NCBI GenBank assembly: GCA_019635285.1
Contig: JAHBZS010000036.1
Location: 1-50,132, forward strand
Direction: 5' to 3'
DNA: 50,132 nt
DNA from: Rubrivivax sp.
Lineage (GTDB): Bacteria; Pseudomonadota; Gammaproteobacteria; Burkholderiales; Burkholderiaceae_C
Below the pieces are notes generated by a model. That model worked only from the letters and a program-made list of their open reading frames with translations. It was not told where the DNA came from and did not search any database. Made by a program: the position numbers and the translations under genes. Position 1 is the first letter of the stretch. Each line of letters starts with the position of its first letter. Below are positions 1 through 8,584 of the stretch, one piece after another.

Positions 1-411
1 ACCACCGCCGCCAAGATAGTCGACGGCGTAGAGGGCAAAGAAGACGTTGGCGAGGTAGAGCGCGGCAGCCCGGGCCGCGCCAAGCACGTCAATGCGTTCG
101 ACCTCAGGGTAGACCAGAAAGGCCGCCACGGCGACGAAGGCGACGAGCAGCAACGACGCCGGCAGCAGCCGCCGCGCACGACGGGCGATGAACGCCGGGT
201 AGTCGATCTTGCCGCTGCGCCCCCACTCTCTGACCAGCAATCCCGTGATCAGATAGCCGGAGATCACGAAGAAGACGTCGACCCCCACGAACCCGCCGGG
301 GACAGCGGGGACGCCTGCGTGATAGAGCACCACCAGCAGCACTGCAATGCCTCGCAGCCCCTGGATGTCCAACCGCAGATGGGCGTCACGCGTCTCGGCG
401 GTGGCGCTCAT
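1..411 (-). CDS. Acyltransferase 3 family (OafA/YrhL-like) membrane protein, 3' part outside the window
   Basis: Reading leftward from the ATG at 409-411 gives 137 residues without a stop, so the C-terminal part lies beyond base 1. The N-terminus carries the family signature: R20 followed ten residues later by H31 (the R-X10-H motif, in LRGIAVLLVVLYHAG), then GGFVGVDVFFVISGYLIT. Hydrophobic segments alternate with the basic stretch RRARRLLPAS. Members are multi-pass inner-membrane proteins that move acyl groups onto sugars of O-antigen or exopolysaccharide. It is the last visible gene of a leftward set with a TPR protein and an acyl carrier protein, which suits polysaccharide decoration. Whether a C-terminal SGNH domain is present cannot be seen. 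Confidence 0.88.
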   Translation of the reverse strand, partial: MSATAETRDAHLRLDIQGLRGIAVLLVVLYHAGVPAVPGGFVGVDVFFVISGYLITGLLVREWGRSGKIDYPAFIARRARRLLPASLLLVAFVAVAAFLVYPEVERIDVLGAARAAALYLANVFFALYAVDYLGGGG

Positions 412-529
412 GCTCGTTGGGCAGACCGCTGGCGCACGCCAGGCGGTTCACCGCAGGACGGCGTTCAGGTGCCGTGCCTGGGGGAGGCTGGCGGGGTTGC
501 AGCGGGACAAGCAATGGAAACGCCGCCGG

Positions 530-1342
530 CTAGTTGCGCGCCGCGGCACTGGCAGGGTCTGCGGTCGCCGAAGCACTGGCGGCACTGGCGGCACTGGCGG
601 GGCCCATGCTTCGCGGTTCATCTCGCCATTGACCCTTGGCGGTCAGCATGTCCTTCAGTTCGGTGCGGTCAAAGCCCAATTCGCTTGCCTTCGTTGCCTG
701 CGCACGTGCCTTGTCGTACTGTCCCAGCTCGAAGTAGGCCAGTCCGATGTTGTATTGGCTCCAGGCGTTGTCGCCCGCGTAGACCACGGCCTGATCGAGT
801 TCCTGAAGCGCCAGATCCTTGCGCGCGGTACCGCTCAGATACTGAGCGAAGAGCACACGGACGATCACGTCATCCGGCCTGAACCGCATGGCACGGTCGA
901 AGAAGCAGTCGATGGTGTAGGGCAACATTCGCCCGGGTCGCGTCGACTTCTCCCGAATGCCGAAGCGCGACAGCGCCAGCAGCGCGCGGTGGTGGTTCGG
1001 GAAGGCCTGGAGGGTGTAGCTCAGATTGCCCGCAACGTCCACTTGGTGGTTCATCAGGCCTTCAATCGCCGGAGTGAAGTGTCGTCGCTCGACGACTGGC
1101 AACTTGTCGCGGTCCGTGCGGTAGTCAAACGGACCATAGTGCGTCTGCAGTGACCCGCAGCTCTGACTCTGCCATTCAGCCGCTGCCGCTGTGGTGACGG
1201 CATGATTGGGCTGTGTCGGGGCCGCTGCCGGAGCCTGTGCGTACGCCAGCGCCGCCATCTTGTCCTGCGCGGCCCCCACGTTGCCGGCGACCAGCAACGC
1301 TGCCGCAACAGCCTTGAATCCCATCAACCCGCGGCTCACCAC
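530..1342 (-). CDS. Secreted TPR-repeat protein
   Basis: 270 residues from a GTG start. The GTG sits 7 bases after a GAGG that overlaps the end of the acyl carrier protein gene, so the two are probably translationally linked; an ATG at 1324 is the alternative start. The N-terminus is a signal peptide (hydrophobic AVAAALLVAGNVGAA, likely cut near AAQ), so the protein should be periplasmic. The middle has helical repeats of TPR type: residues around NHHRALLALSRFG, then LALQELDQAVVYAGDNAWSQ and YNIGLAYFELGQYDKARAQA. The last 20 residues are Ala/Ser low complexity. TPR proteins are common assembly factors in exopolysaccharide loci. A specific partner cannot be named. Confidence 0.75.
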   Translation of the reverse strand: MVSRGLMGFKAVAAALLVAGNVGAAQDKMAALAYAQAPAAAPTQPNHAVTTAAAAEWQSQSCGSLQTHYGPFDYRTDRDKLPVVERRHFTPAIEGLMNHQVDVAGNLSYTLQAFPNHHRALLALSRFGIREKSTRPGRMLPYTIDCFFDRAMRFRPDDVIVRVLFAQYLSGTARKDLALQELDQAVVYAGDNAWSQYNIGLAYFELGQYDKARAQATKASELGFDRTELKDMLTAKGQWRDEPRSMGPASAASAASASATADPASAAARN

Positions 1343-1351
1343 AGCGCTGCC

Positions 1352-1600
1352 TCAGGCCAGTTTGCCGGTCACGAAGTCACTCAGGCTGCCCACCGTGGCG
1401 AAGGTGTCGCCACTGATCTCGCCGTCTTCAACGACGATGCCCAACCGCTCTTCCAGCGTGGTGATCAGCGCCACCACGGCCATGCTGTCCAGTTCGGGGA
1501 CCGAGCCCAGCAGCAGCGTGTTGCGATCGAAACGCAGCCCGCGCCCGCCCAGGCTGAGCACCTCGTCCAGCAGCTGCACGACTTCTGTCAAGGCATCCAT
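1352..1600 (-). CDS. Acyl carrier protein
   Basis: 82 residues, the usual ACP length. The phosphopantetheine site is Ser39 in ELDSMAVVAL, followed by the acidic helix LEERLGIVVEDGEI. The ATG at 1600 has GAGG about 12 bases upstream. The gene lies 9 bp before the TPR gene and 222 bp after the AsnB-like gene on the same strand. It diverges in sequence from housekeeping AcpP, which has DSLD, and resembles the stand-alone carriers found beside AMP-forming ligases in exosortase A-type loci. The ligase at 8585 is the obvious candidate to load it. That pairing is inferred from context. Confidence 0.85.
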   Translation of the reverse strand: MDALTEVVQLLDEVLSLGGRGLRFDRNTLLLGSVPELDSMAVVALITTLEERLGIVVEDGEISGDTFATVGSLSDFVTGKLA

Positions 1601-1822
1601 GGCGATACTTTCATCCTCATTGCATGGCCACAGGCGTCTGGTGCGTGCAGCCCTGCGCTCACATTCGAAGGGGAGCGGGAATTCTAGGCGTCACCCCTGC
1701 GTGCCCATCGGCTTCAGAGCCTTCGATAGCGTGCTGTTGTTTGCTAGACGGCAGGCGAAGTCCGTCCGGGCGGCTCTTGAACCCCGCTACGTCCGGACGC
1801 ACCCCGACGGTGGGAGCCGTCA

Positions 1823-3583
1823 TCAGGCAAAGGCCGGCGGCTGCGTGCGCGCCGGGGGGCTGCTCGTGGACGAGATGCCGGCCGCTCCCGGTTGAGCTCG
1901 CAGCCACTGCTCCAGCATCATCAGGATCCACAGCATCTCGCCATAGTAGCCCGGATGAGCCGGTAGGAGCTCTTTGAGCAGCTGGTCGATGAAGGCGGTT
2001 TGCACGATACGTCGCTGGCCGAGCGAATGCAGCGATTCGGTGGCGAAGCTCCTTAGCCCCTCGTGGCGGTTCACCCACACGCCGAAGGGCAGGCCGAAGC
2101 CCTGCTTGCGCTTGGTGAGAATCTCGTCGGGCAGGAAGCCGCGCAGGGCTTCCTTGAAGAACCAGCGCAGCTTCAGGCCCTTCAGCTTGTAGGCCGTGGG
2201 CAGGCGAAGCGAGAAGTCCAGCAAACGGCGGTCCAGGAACGGGAAGCCCACTCGCAGACCGGCGAGATGCACCGTCCCGCAGACCTTGGGCAGGTCCGAC
2301 TCCGCCAGCGTGTAACGCCAGTCGAACGCCAGCATGCGGTTGAGCGCGCTGGCATTGCCGCCCGCCTGCGCCCAGACCTTGCGCTGCTGCTGTAGCGGCC
2401 CCATGGCATCCGTCTGGGCCAGGAACTCGGGCGTGAGGATGTTCTCGGCGCCCAGGCGCAGCAGCATGTTGTACATCTGCAGGCGGTCCGGCAGCGGAAC
2501 CTGTGCCTGCTCTACGTAGCTGCGCCCCTTGCGGGCCACGGGCAGCGAGCCCAGCGGCGTGCGCTGCAACGCGGGCTCCAGAAGGCCGCGGCGCACAGCG
2601 GCCGGCACGGCGTCGTACCAGCCGAAGACCCGCTGCTTGGCGTAGCGGCTGTTGCCGCCGAAGAGTTCGTCGCCGCCGTCGCCGGCCAGCAGCTTCTGCA
2701 CGCCGTCCTCGCCGGCCATCTTGGCGCAATAGAACGCAGGCAGCGCGGAGCTGTTGCCGAACGGCTGGTCGTAGGAGGCCGCCACCGCCGGAATGCTGCG
2801 CACCAGATCGTCGGGTGTGACGTAGTACTCGCGATGCTCGGTGCCGAAGCGCTTCGCCGCAATGCGCGCGAATTGCATCTCGTCATAGCCCTCGGCTTCG
2901 AAACCGATCGAATAGGTGGCGGCCGGCCTGCCGGCAACCCGGCCGATCATGCCGGCGACGGTCGAGCTGTCGGTACCGCCGCTGAGGAAACACGCCGGTT
3001 TGGTGCCGTCCAGCTGAGATGCGACCGCCGCCTGCACCAGGCCACGAAACTCCTCCGCCAACGCGGGGAAATCGGCGCGGGCCGGTTCTTCGAACCGCGG
3101 GACCCAATACGGAGCGACGGTCAGACGGCCGCCGTCGAACCATGCGAAATGCGCCGGAGGCAGCCGGTGCACGCCTCGGAAGATGGTGCGCGGCGACGGA
3201 ATCACATGGAAGTAGAGGTAGTCGAAGACGGCCTGCGGGTCGAGCTCGGCACGCGGGGCGAGGGCGGCGAGGTCATCCGCGCGCGCGGCGACGTGCAAGC
3301 GGCCATCGATGAGGCGATAGCAAAGCGTCTCGACGGCAAACCGGTCCACGGCCAGGAAGCCGAACCCGCGTGCGTCGACCAGGCCCACCGCGAAGCTGCC
3401 GTCCACCTTGGCGAGGGCGGCCGAGACGCTGGCGGGATCGCGGTCCGCGATGACCGCCTGCCAGCACGCCAGCTCACCCTGGCTCTTGGCGAGCGCGGCC
3501 AGGCGGTCGTCGCCGAACTGGGGCTGCCCCGAGACGAGGTTGGAGGTAGCCGCCGCAGGCGGTGCGGGGTGAGGTTCGCTCAT
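1823..3583 (-). CDS. Asparagine synthase-like amidotransferase with a degenerate glutaminase domain
   Basis: 586 residues from the ATG at 3581-3583; an in-frame GTG at 3634 would add 17 residues, and neither start has a good ribosome binding site. The synthetase half is intact: PP-loop SGGTDSSTVAG, then YSIGFEAEGYDEMQFA, DQPFGNSSALP and LLAGDGGDELFGGNSRY. The N-terminal half resembles only the distal part of a class II glutaminase domain (DGSFAVGLVDARGFGFLAVDR). It has no Met-Cys start, so the catalytic N-terminal cysteine is absent. The enzyme may use free ammonia or another nucleophile and form an amide or beta-lactam-like bond. It sits between the anion permease and the acyl carrier protein. 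AsnB-type proteins occur in exosortase A-associated loci; its substrate is unknown. Confidence 0.85.
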   Translation of the reverse strand: MSEPHPAPPAAATSNLVSGQPQFGDDRLAALAKSQGELACWQAVIADRDPASVSAALAKVDGSFAVGLVDARGFGFLAVDRFAVETLCYRLIDGRLHVAARADDLAALAPRAELDPQAVFDYLYFHVIPSPRTIFRGVHRLPPAHFAWFDGGRLTVAPYWVPRFEEPARADFPALAEEFRGLVQAAVASQLDGTKPACFLSGGTDSSTVAGMIGRVAGRPAATYSIGFEAEGYDEMQFARIAAKRFGTEHREYYVTPDDLVRSIPAVAASYDQPFGNSSALPAFYCAKMAGEDGVQKLLAGDGGDELFGGNSRYAKQRVFGWYDAVPAAVRRGLLEPALQRTPLGSLPVARKGRSYVEQAQVPLPDRLQMYNMLLRLGAENILTPEFLAQTDAMGPLQQQRKVWAQAGGNASALNRMLAFDWRYTLAESDLPKVCGTVHLAGLRVGFPFLDRRLLDFSLRLPTAYKLKGLKLRWFFKEALRGFLPDEILTKRKQGFGLPFGVWVNRHEGLRSFATESLHSLGQRRIVQTAFIDQLLKELLPAHPGYYGEMLWILMMLEQWLRAQPGAAGISSTSSPPARTQPPAFA

Positions 3584-3725
3584 AGGTGTGGTCGGGCGGT
3601 AGGGGCGGCCTCGCCGTGAGGTTGAGTCCAACACGAGGGGATGACCGTCCCGCGATGGTATCGCCGCACAGTTCCTGGCCGGGCATGTGCGGGCTGCGCG
3701 ACACCCGGTTGCCGTGGATCAGTTG

Positions 3726-5459
3726 TCAATGCATCGGAAAGACGATCGGTATGGTCACCAGCGCGACCAGGAGATAGACGATGGCCACTGGGGTGCCCGC
3801 CCGAACAAAGTCGCCCAGGCTGTAGCGGCCGGGCGCCATGACCATCAGGTTGGTCTGGTAGCCGTAGGGGGTGACGAAGCTGCAGCTGGCCCCGTAGAGC
3901 ACGGCCATGACGAACGGCTTCGGGTCCACGCCGAGCTTGGCCGCGACGCCCAGCGCAATGGGAAAGGCCAGCGCGGCGGCCGCGTTGTTGCTCATCAGCT
4001 CCGTCAGCACCCAGGTGACCAGGAGCACGATGGCCAGCGCCCAATACGGCCCGAAGTTCTCGGCGCCGGTGAGCAGGGCGGAGGCGAGCACCTCGGCCGC
4101 CGCGGTGTCGATCATCACGTCGGAGATGACCAGCGCCGCGGCGATGATCAAGACGATCTGGTAGGGCATGTTGCGCCTCAGCTCGCTGGTGCTGACATAG
4201 CCCAGCGCCAGAAACGCCCACAGGAGCACCAGCAGCGCCTTGAGGAAATCCACCACGCCACAGGCCGACAACGCGATGGCGGCGACGAAGCCTGCCAGGG
4301 CCACGAGGCCCTTGCGCGAGTCGGTGAACTTCTGCACCTCGCGACGGCGCACGATGACGAAGTTGCGGGCGATGTTGTTGTGCTTCTCGAAGTCCTTGCC
4401 GACGACCAGCACGAGCGTGTCCCCCACGGCCAGTGGGATGTCGGCGATGGGCCCGGCCATGCGCTCGCTGCCGCGACGCACCGCGATCACCGCGGCATCG
4501 AACTGCGAACGGAAGTCCACTTCCTTGATGGTGCGCCTCGCCAGCGTCGATGTGCCGGCCAAGACGACCTCGACGAGGTTGTCCACCGGCAGCTTGTAGT
4601 GCTGGCCGTGAGTTTCCAGGCCATCGAAGTGCGTCAACAGGTCCAGCCGCGTGACGTCTCCAGAGAAGACCAGCAGGTCGCCCGAAAGAACGATCTCGTG
4701 GGGCTGGACCGGCGCGATCACCTGCCCGTCGCGCACGATCTCGGTCAGGAAGAGGTGCGCGAGTCGGCGCAACCCGTTGGCTTCGACCGTGCGGCCCGCG
4801 AGCTTCGAGCCGCTGCGCACGGTGGCCTCGAGAAAGTAGTCCGACGAGGCGTCCTCTGCCATGGGGGTGTCGGGGAGGATGCGCGGGTACGTGGTGATCA
4901 TCAGCGTGCCGCAAGCCAGCACGATCATCAGACCGACCGGGAAGAGATCGAATATCTCCAGCGCGGGCATGCCGCGGCCCACCATGAGGCTGTTGACGAG
5001 CAGGTTTGTCGACGTGCCGACCAGCGTCAGGACGCCCCCCAGAGAGGCGGCATAACACATCGGGATCAGCAGGCGCGAGGGTGAGTGTTGACGCGACATG
5101 CGCAGTGGCCCCAGCAGGGAGGCGACGACCGCGGTGTTGTTGAGGAAGGCCGAGTACACGCTGGTGGCCAGGTAGAGCTTGGTCAACGCCCAGCGATAGG
5201 GGCCGCGCACCAGTTGCTCGGCGGCTTGCTCGAGCAGGCGCGACTTGTCCAGGACCACGGACAGCAGCAGCAGAACCACCACGGTGACGAGCCCGTAGTT
5301 GGTCAACTGCTGCAGGCCCTTCTGAAGGGAGGTGTAGCCAAGCAACATGAACGCGAACGCCACGCTCGCGAACAACGCCGCCGGAGAGCGTTTCCCGCGG
5401 ACGAGTTCAACGATGAGGATCGCCAGGCCCGCAAAGACCACGCCTTGTTGAAGCGTCAT
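3726..5459 (-). CDS. SLC13/DASS-family anion permease with paired RCK-C domains (probable sulfate importer)
   Basis: 577 residues with about ten membrane segments split into two halves. The family signatures are AFLNNTAVVASLLGPL with VGTSTNLLVNS in the first half, and MSNNAAAALAFPIALG with VTPYGYQTNLMV in the second. Between the halves, roughly residues 205-375, lie two soluble RCK-C (TrkA-C) repeats, recognisable by LSGDLLVFSGDVTRL and LAVGDTLVLVVGKDF. This arrangement is typical of bacterial SLC13 proteins that take up sulfate or other divalent anions. The gene is 31 bp downstream of cysNC on the same strand, which makes sulfate the most likely substrate. Dicarboxylates are the main alternative. 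Confidence 0.85.
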   Translation of the reverse strand: MTLQQGVVFAGLAILIVELVRGKRSPAALFASVAFAFMLLGYTSLQKGLQQLTNYGLVTVVVLLLLSVVLDKSRLLEQAAEQLVRGPYRWALTKLYLATSVYSAFLNNTAVVASLLGPLRMSRQHSPSRLLIPMCYAASLGGVLTLVGTSTNLLVNSLMVGRGMPALEIFDLFPVGLMIVLACGTLMITTYPRILPDTPMAEDASSDYFLEATVRSGSKLAGRTVEANGLRRLAHLFLTEIVRDGQVIAPVQPHEIVLSGDLLVFSGDVTRLDLLTHFDGLETHGQHYKLPVDNLVEVVLAGTSTLARRTIKEVDFRSQFDAAVIAVRRGSERMAGPIADIPLAVGDTLVLVVGKDFEKHNNIARNFVIVRRREVQKFTDSRKGLVALAGFVAAIALSACGVVDFLKALLVLLWAFLALGYVSTSELRRNMPYQIVLIIAAALVISDVMIDTAAAEVLASALLTGAENFGPYWALAIVLLVTWVLTELMSNNAAAALAFPIALGVAAKLGVDPKPFVMAVLYGASCSFVTPYGYQTNLMVMAPGRYSLGDFVRAGTPVAIVYLLVALVTIPIVFPMH

Positions 5460-5490
5460 GGGCGCGGGGGCAGGCCGCTGGCGTGCGGGA

Positions 5491-7398
5491 TCATGGATCC
5501 AGCAACTGCAACTCCTGCAGCTTGGCGATCACCAGGTCTGCGGACTGCTCCGCACTGAGCTGCTGCGTGGGCAGGCGCAGCTCGGGCGACTCGGGCGGCT
5601 CATACGGCGAGTCGATGCCCGTGAAGTTGGCCAGTTCACCTCGGCGCGCCTTGGCGTACAGGCCTTTGACGTCGCGCTGCTCCGCCAGTGCCAGAGGCGT
5701 GTCGACGTGGATCTCGATGAACTCGCCCTCGCGGAGCAGGCTGCGCGCCAACGCGCGCTCGGCGCGGAACGGCGAGATGAAGGCGGTGATGACGATCAGG
5801 CCCGCATCGACCATCAACCGTGCCACCTCGGCCACCCGGCGAATGTTCTCGACGCGGTCCGCCTCCGTGAAGCCCAGGTCCTTGTTCAGGCCGTGCCGCA
5901 CGTTGTCGCCGTCGAGAAGGTACGAATGCTTGCCCATGGCATAGAGCTTCTTCTCGACCAGGTTGGCAATCGTGCTCTTGCCCGCTCCGGACAGGCCGGT
6001 CAGCCAGAGCACGGCGGGCTTCTGGCGCATCAGTTCGGCGCGGGCCGCCTGCTCGATGTCGACCGGTTGCAGATGAATGTTGTGCGAGCGGCGCAGCGCG
6101 AAGTGCAGCATGCCGGCGCCGACCGTGTTGTTGGTCAGCCGATCGATCAGGATGAAGCCGCCGGTCTCATGGTTCGCGGCATAGGGGTCGAACGCCACTG
6201 CCCGATCCAGCGCGATGTTGCAGACGCCGATCTCGTTCAACTCGAGCTTCTTGGCGGCCAGGTGCTCCAGCGTATTGACGTTGATCTTGTATTTCGGTTC
6301 GGTGATGGCCGCGCCCACCGTGCGCGCGCCGATCTTCAGCAGGTACGGGCGACCCGGCAGCATCGCGTCGTCCGCCATCCAGACGATGGTGCATTCGAAC
6401 TGATCGGCGACCTCCGCCGGCGCGTCGGCCGCGGAGATCAGGTCGCCTCGGGAGATGTCGATCTCGTCCTCCAGCGTGATCGTCACGGACTCACCGGCCA
6501 CGGCCATGGGGCGGTCTCCGCCCACGGCAACGATTCTGGCGACGCGGCTCTCCCGCCCCGAGGGCTGCACGCGCACGCGGTCGCCCTGATGCAGCCTGCC
6601 GCTGGCGAGCATGCCGCAGAAGCCGCGGAAGTCCAGGTTGGGCCGGTTGACCCATTGCACCGGCAGGCGCAGCGGCCCGTCTTGCTGCCGATGCTCGTCG
6701 ATATCCGTGGTCTCCAGAAACTCCAGCAGGGTCGGGCCCGCGTACCACGGGGTCCGGTCGCTGGCCGCGACCATGTTGTCGCCCTGCAAGGCGGACAGCG
6801 GGATGGAGGTGATGTCGGTGATGCCGATGCGCGCCGCAAACTCGCGATAGTCGTCGTCGATCCTGCGGTACACGTCCTGCGCATAGTCGACCAGGTCCAT
6901 CTTGTTGATGGCCAGCACCACCTTGCCGATGCCGATCAGCGACACCAGGTAGCTGTGTCGGCGGGTCTGCGTCAACACGCCCTTGCGGGCATCGACCAGG
7001 ATCACGGCGACGTCCGCGGTGGACGCACCGGTGATCATGTTGCGCGTGTACTGCTCGTGGCCAGGCGTGTCGGCGACGATGAACTTGCGCCGGTCGGTGC
7101 TGAAGAAGCGGTAGGCCACGTCGATCGTGATGCCTTGTTCGCGCTCCGCCGCCAGGCCGTCGACCAGCAGCGCGAAGTCAATCTCGCCGCCCTGCGTGCC
7201 CCACCGCCTTGAATCGGCTTCGATGGCGGCGAGCTGGTCCTCGAAGACCATCTTCGATTCGTAGAGCAGGCGGCCGATCAGCGTGCTCTTGCCGTCGTCC
7301 ACGGACCCGCAGGTGATGAAGCGCAGCAGGCTCTTGCGCTCATGGCGCAGCAGGTATTCGCGGATGTCCGAGGCGATGAGATCGGAGACGTGCGACAT
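5491..7398 (-). CDS. cysN: Bifunctional sulfate adenylyltransferase subunit 1 / adenylylsulfate kinase (CysN-CysC)
   Basis: 635 residues from the ATG at 7396-7398, chosen because it lies 1 nt after the cysD stop with AGGAAGG inside the cysD tail; longer in-frame extensions would overlap cysD. The N-terminal GTPase has G1 GSVDDGKST (residues 31-39), G3 DTPGHEQY and G4 NKMD. The C-terminal part from about residue 455 is APS kinase, with P-loop [18 protein letters not shown] and the [12 protein letters not shown] lid. With CysD it makes APS from sulfate and ATP, and the kinase domain turns this into PAPS. This NodQ-like fusion commits flux to PAPS, used in reduction or by sulfotransferases. No reductase gene lies beside it here. 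Confidence 0.96.
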   Translation of the reverse strand: MSHVSDLIASDIREYLLRHERKSLLRFITCGSVDDGKSTLIGRLLYESKMVFEDQLAAIEADSRRWGTQGGEIDFALLVDGLAAEREQGITIDVAYRFFSTDRRKFIVADTPGHEQYTRNMITGASTADVAVILVDARKGVLTQTRRHSYLVSLIGIGKVVLAINKMDLVDYAQDVYRRIDDDYREFAARIGITDITSIPLSALQGDNMVAASDRTPWYAGPTLLEFLETTDIDEHRQQDGPLRLPVQWVNRPNLDFRGFCGMLASGRLHQGDRVRVQPSGRESRVARIVAVGGDRPMAVAGESVTITLEDEIDISRGDLISAADAPAEVADQFECTIVWMADDAMLPGRPYLLKIGARTVGAAITEPKYKINVNTLEHLAAKKLELNEIGVCNIALDRAVAFDPYAANHETGGFILIDRLTNNTVGAGMLHFALRRSHNIHLQPVDIEQAARAELMRQKPAVLWLTGLSGAGKSTIANLVEKKLYAMGKHSYLLDGDNVRHGLNKDLGFTEADRVENIRRVAEVARLMVDAGLIVITAFISPFRAERALARSLLREGEFIEIHVDTPLALAEQRDVKGLYAKARRGELANFTGIDSPYEPPESPELRLPTQQLSAEQSADLVIAKLQELQLLDP

Positions 7399-7399
7399 G

Positions 7400-8311
7400 T
7401 CAGAAGTAGCCTTCCTGCTTCTTGCGTTCCATCGACGCCGCGCCGTCATGGTCGATCATGCGGCCCTGGCGCTCGGAGGTGCGGGTGAGCAGCATTTCCT
7501 GGATCACTTGCTCGAGCGTGGTGGCGTTGCTCTCGACGGCGCCCGACAGCGGGTAGCAGCCGAGCGTGCGGAAGCGCACCTTCTTCATCATCGGCACCTC
7601 TCCGGGACGCAGGCGCATGCGCTCGTCGTCCACCATGATGAGCGTGCCGTCACGCTCGACCACCGGCCGCTCGGCCGCGAAGTACAGCGGAACGATCGGC
7701 ACGTTCTCCAGCTGGATGTACTGCCACACGTCCAGCTCGGTCCAGTTGGATATCGGAAACACGCGAATGGACTCGCCTTTGCGCTTGCGTCCGTTGTAGA
7801 GGTGCCAGAGCTCCGGGCGCTGATTCTTCGGGTCCCAGCGATGCTGGTCGGTGCGGAAGGAGAACACACGCTCCTTCGCCCGGGACTTCTCTTCGTCCCG
7901 TCGCGCCCCCCCAAAGGCCACATCGAAGCCGTACTTGTCGAGGGCTTGTTTCAAGCCCTGCGTCTTCCAGGTGTCGGTGTGCACCTGCGAGCCGTGGTCG
8001 AAGGGGTTGATGCCCAGGGCCTTGGCCTCGGGGTTCTGGTGCACCAGCAGCTCCATGCCGAGCTCGCGCGCCATGCGTTCGCGCAGCTCGTACATCGCCT
8101 TGAACTTCCAGGTGGTGTCGACGTGCAGCAACGGGAAGGGCGGCGCCGACGGATAGAAGGCCTTCTTGGCAATGTGCAGCATGGTGGCGCTGTCCTTGCC
8201 GATCGAGTAGAGCATCACCGGCCTCTCGGCCTCCGCGACGACTTCGCGCATGATGTGGATGCTCTCCGCCTCCAAGCGCTGGAGATGCGTGAGAGAGGTG
8301 CGTGTGGTCAT
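7400..8311 (-). CDS. cysD: Sulfate adenylyltransferase subunit 2
   Basis: 303 residues from the ATG at 8309-8311, the normal CysD length. An upstream in-frame GTG/ATG extension to 8443 carries no family similarity and was not used. The PP-loop reads [12 protein letters not shown], followed by [40 protein letters not shown] and [13 protein letters not shown], all standard for the catalytic ATP sulfurylase subunit. It is first in the leftward run cysD-cysNC-permease. The promoter must lie in 8312-8584, shared with the divergent ligase gene. Confidence 0.97.
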   Translation of the reverse strand: MTTRTSLTHLQRLEAESIHIMREVVAEAERPVMLYSIGKDSATMLHIAKKAFYPSAPPFPLLHVDTTWKFKAMYELRERMARELGMELLVHQNPEAKALGINPFDHGSQVHTDTWKTQGLKQALDKYGFDVAFGGARRDEEKSRAKERVFSFRTDQHRWDPKNQRPELWHLYNGRKRKGESIRVFPISNWTELDVWQYIQLENVPIVPLYFAAERPVVERDGTLIMVDDERMRLRPGEVPMMKKVRFRTLGCYPLSGAVESNATTLEQVIQEMLLTRTSERQGRMIDHDGAASMERKKQEGYF

Positions 8312-8435
8312 GGGCAGCAGCGAATGCGGGTAGGACGTGCCGAAGGCGGCAGCGGATCCGTGGGGCCGGTCACGAAGAAAGCAAAGCTTCAGTATCGTGC
8401 CTGCCCCACCGGGGGCGCGGCACAGACCGAATGAA

Positions 8436-8452
8436 CGCGGCAATATGCCGCG
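8436..8452. promoter_or_regulatory. Inverted repeat in the cysD/ligase divergent intergenic region
   Basis: CGCGGCA-ATA-TGCCGCG, two 7-bp arms with a 3-bp centre, lies midway between the divergent cysD and ligase starts. The position suits an operator for either gene. No regulator is identified and no convincing -35/-10 pair was found around it. Confidence 0.3.
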
Positions 8453-8584
8453 ATGCGAAGCGTCTTGTCATCGATGCCTCCGCCGGACCGCGGGCCCAAG
8501 GGGCGGCGGGCCAGGCGCTCCTTCACCAGAAGCTCGAACGACTACCGATTTCGTCACGCATGGCCCCCCGTGTTTCTGTAGACA

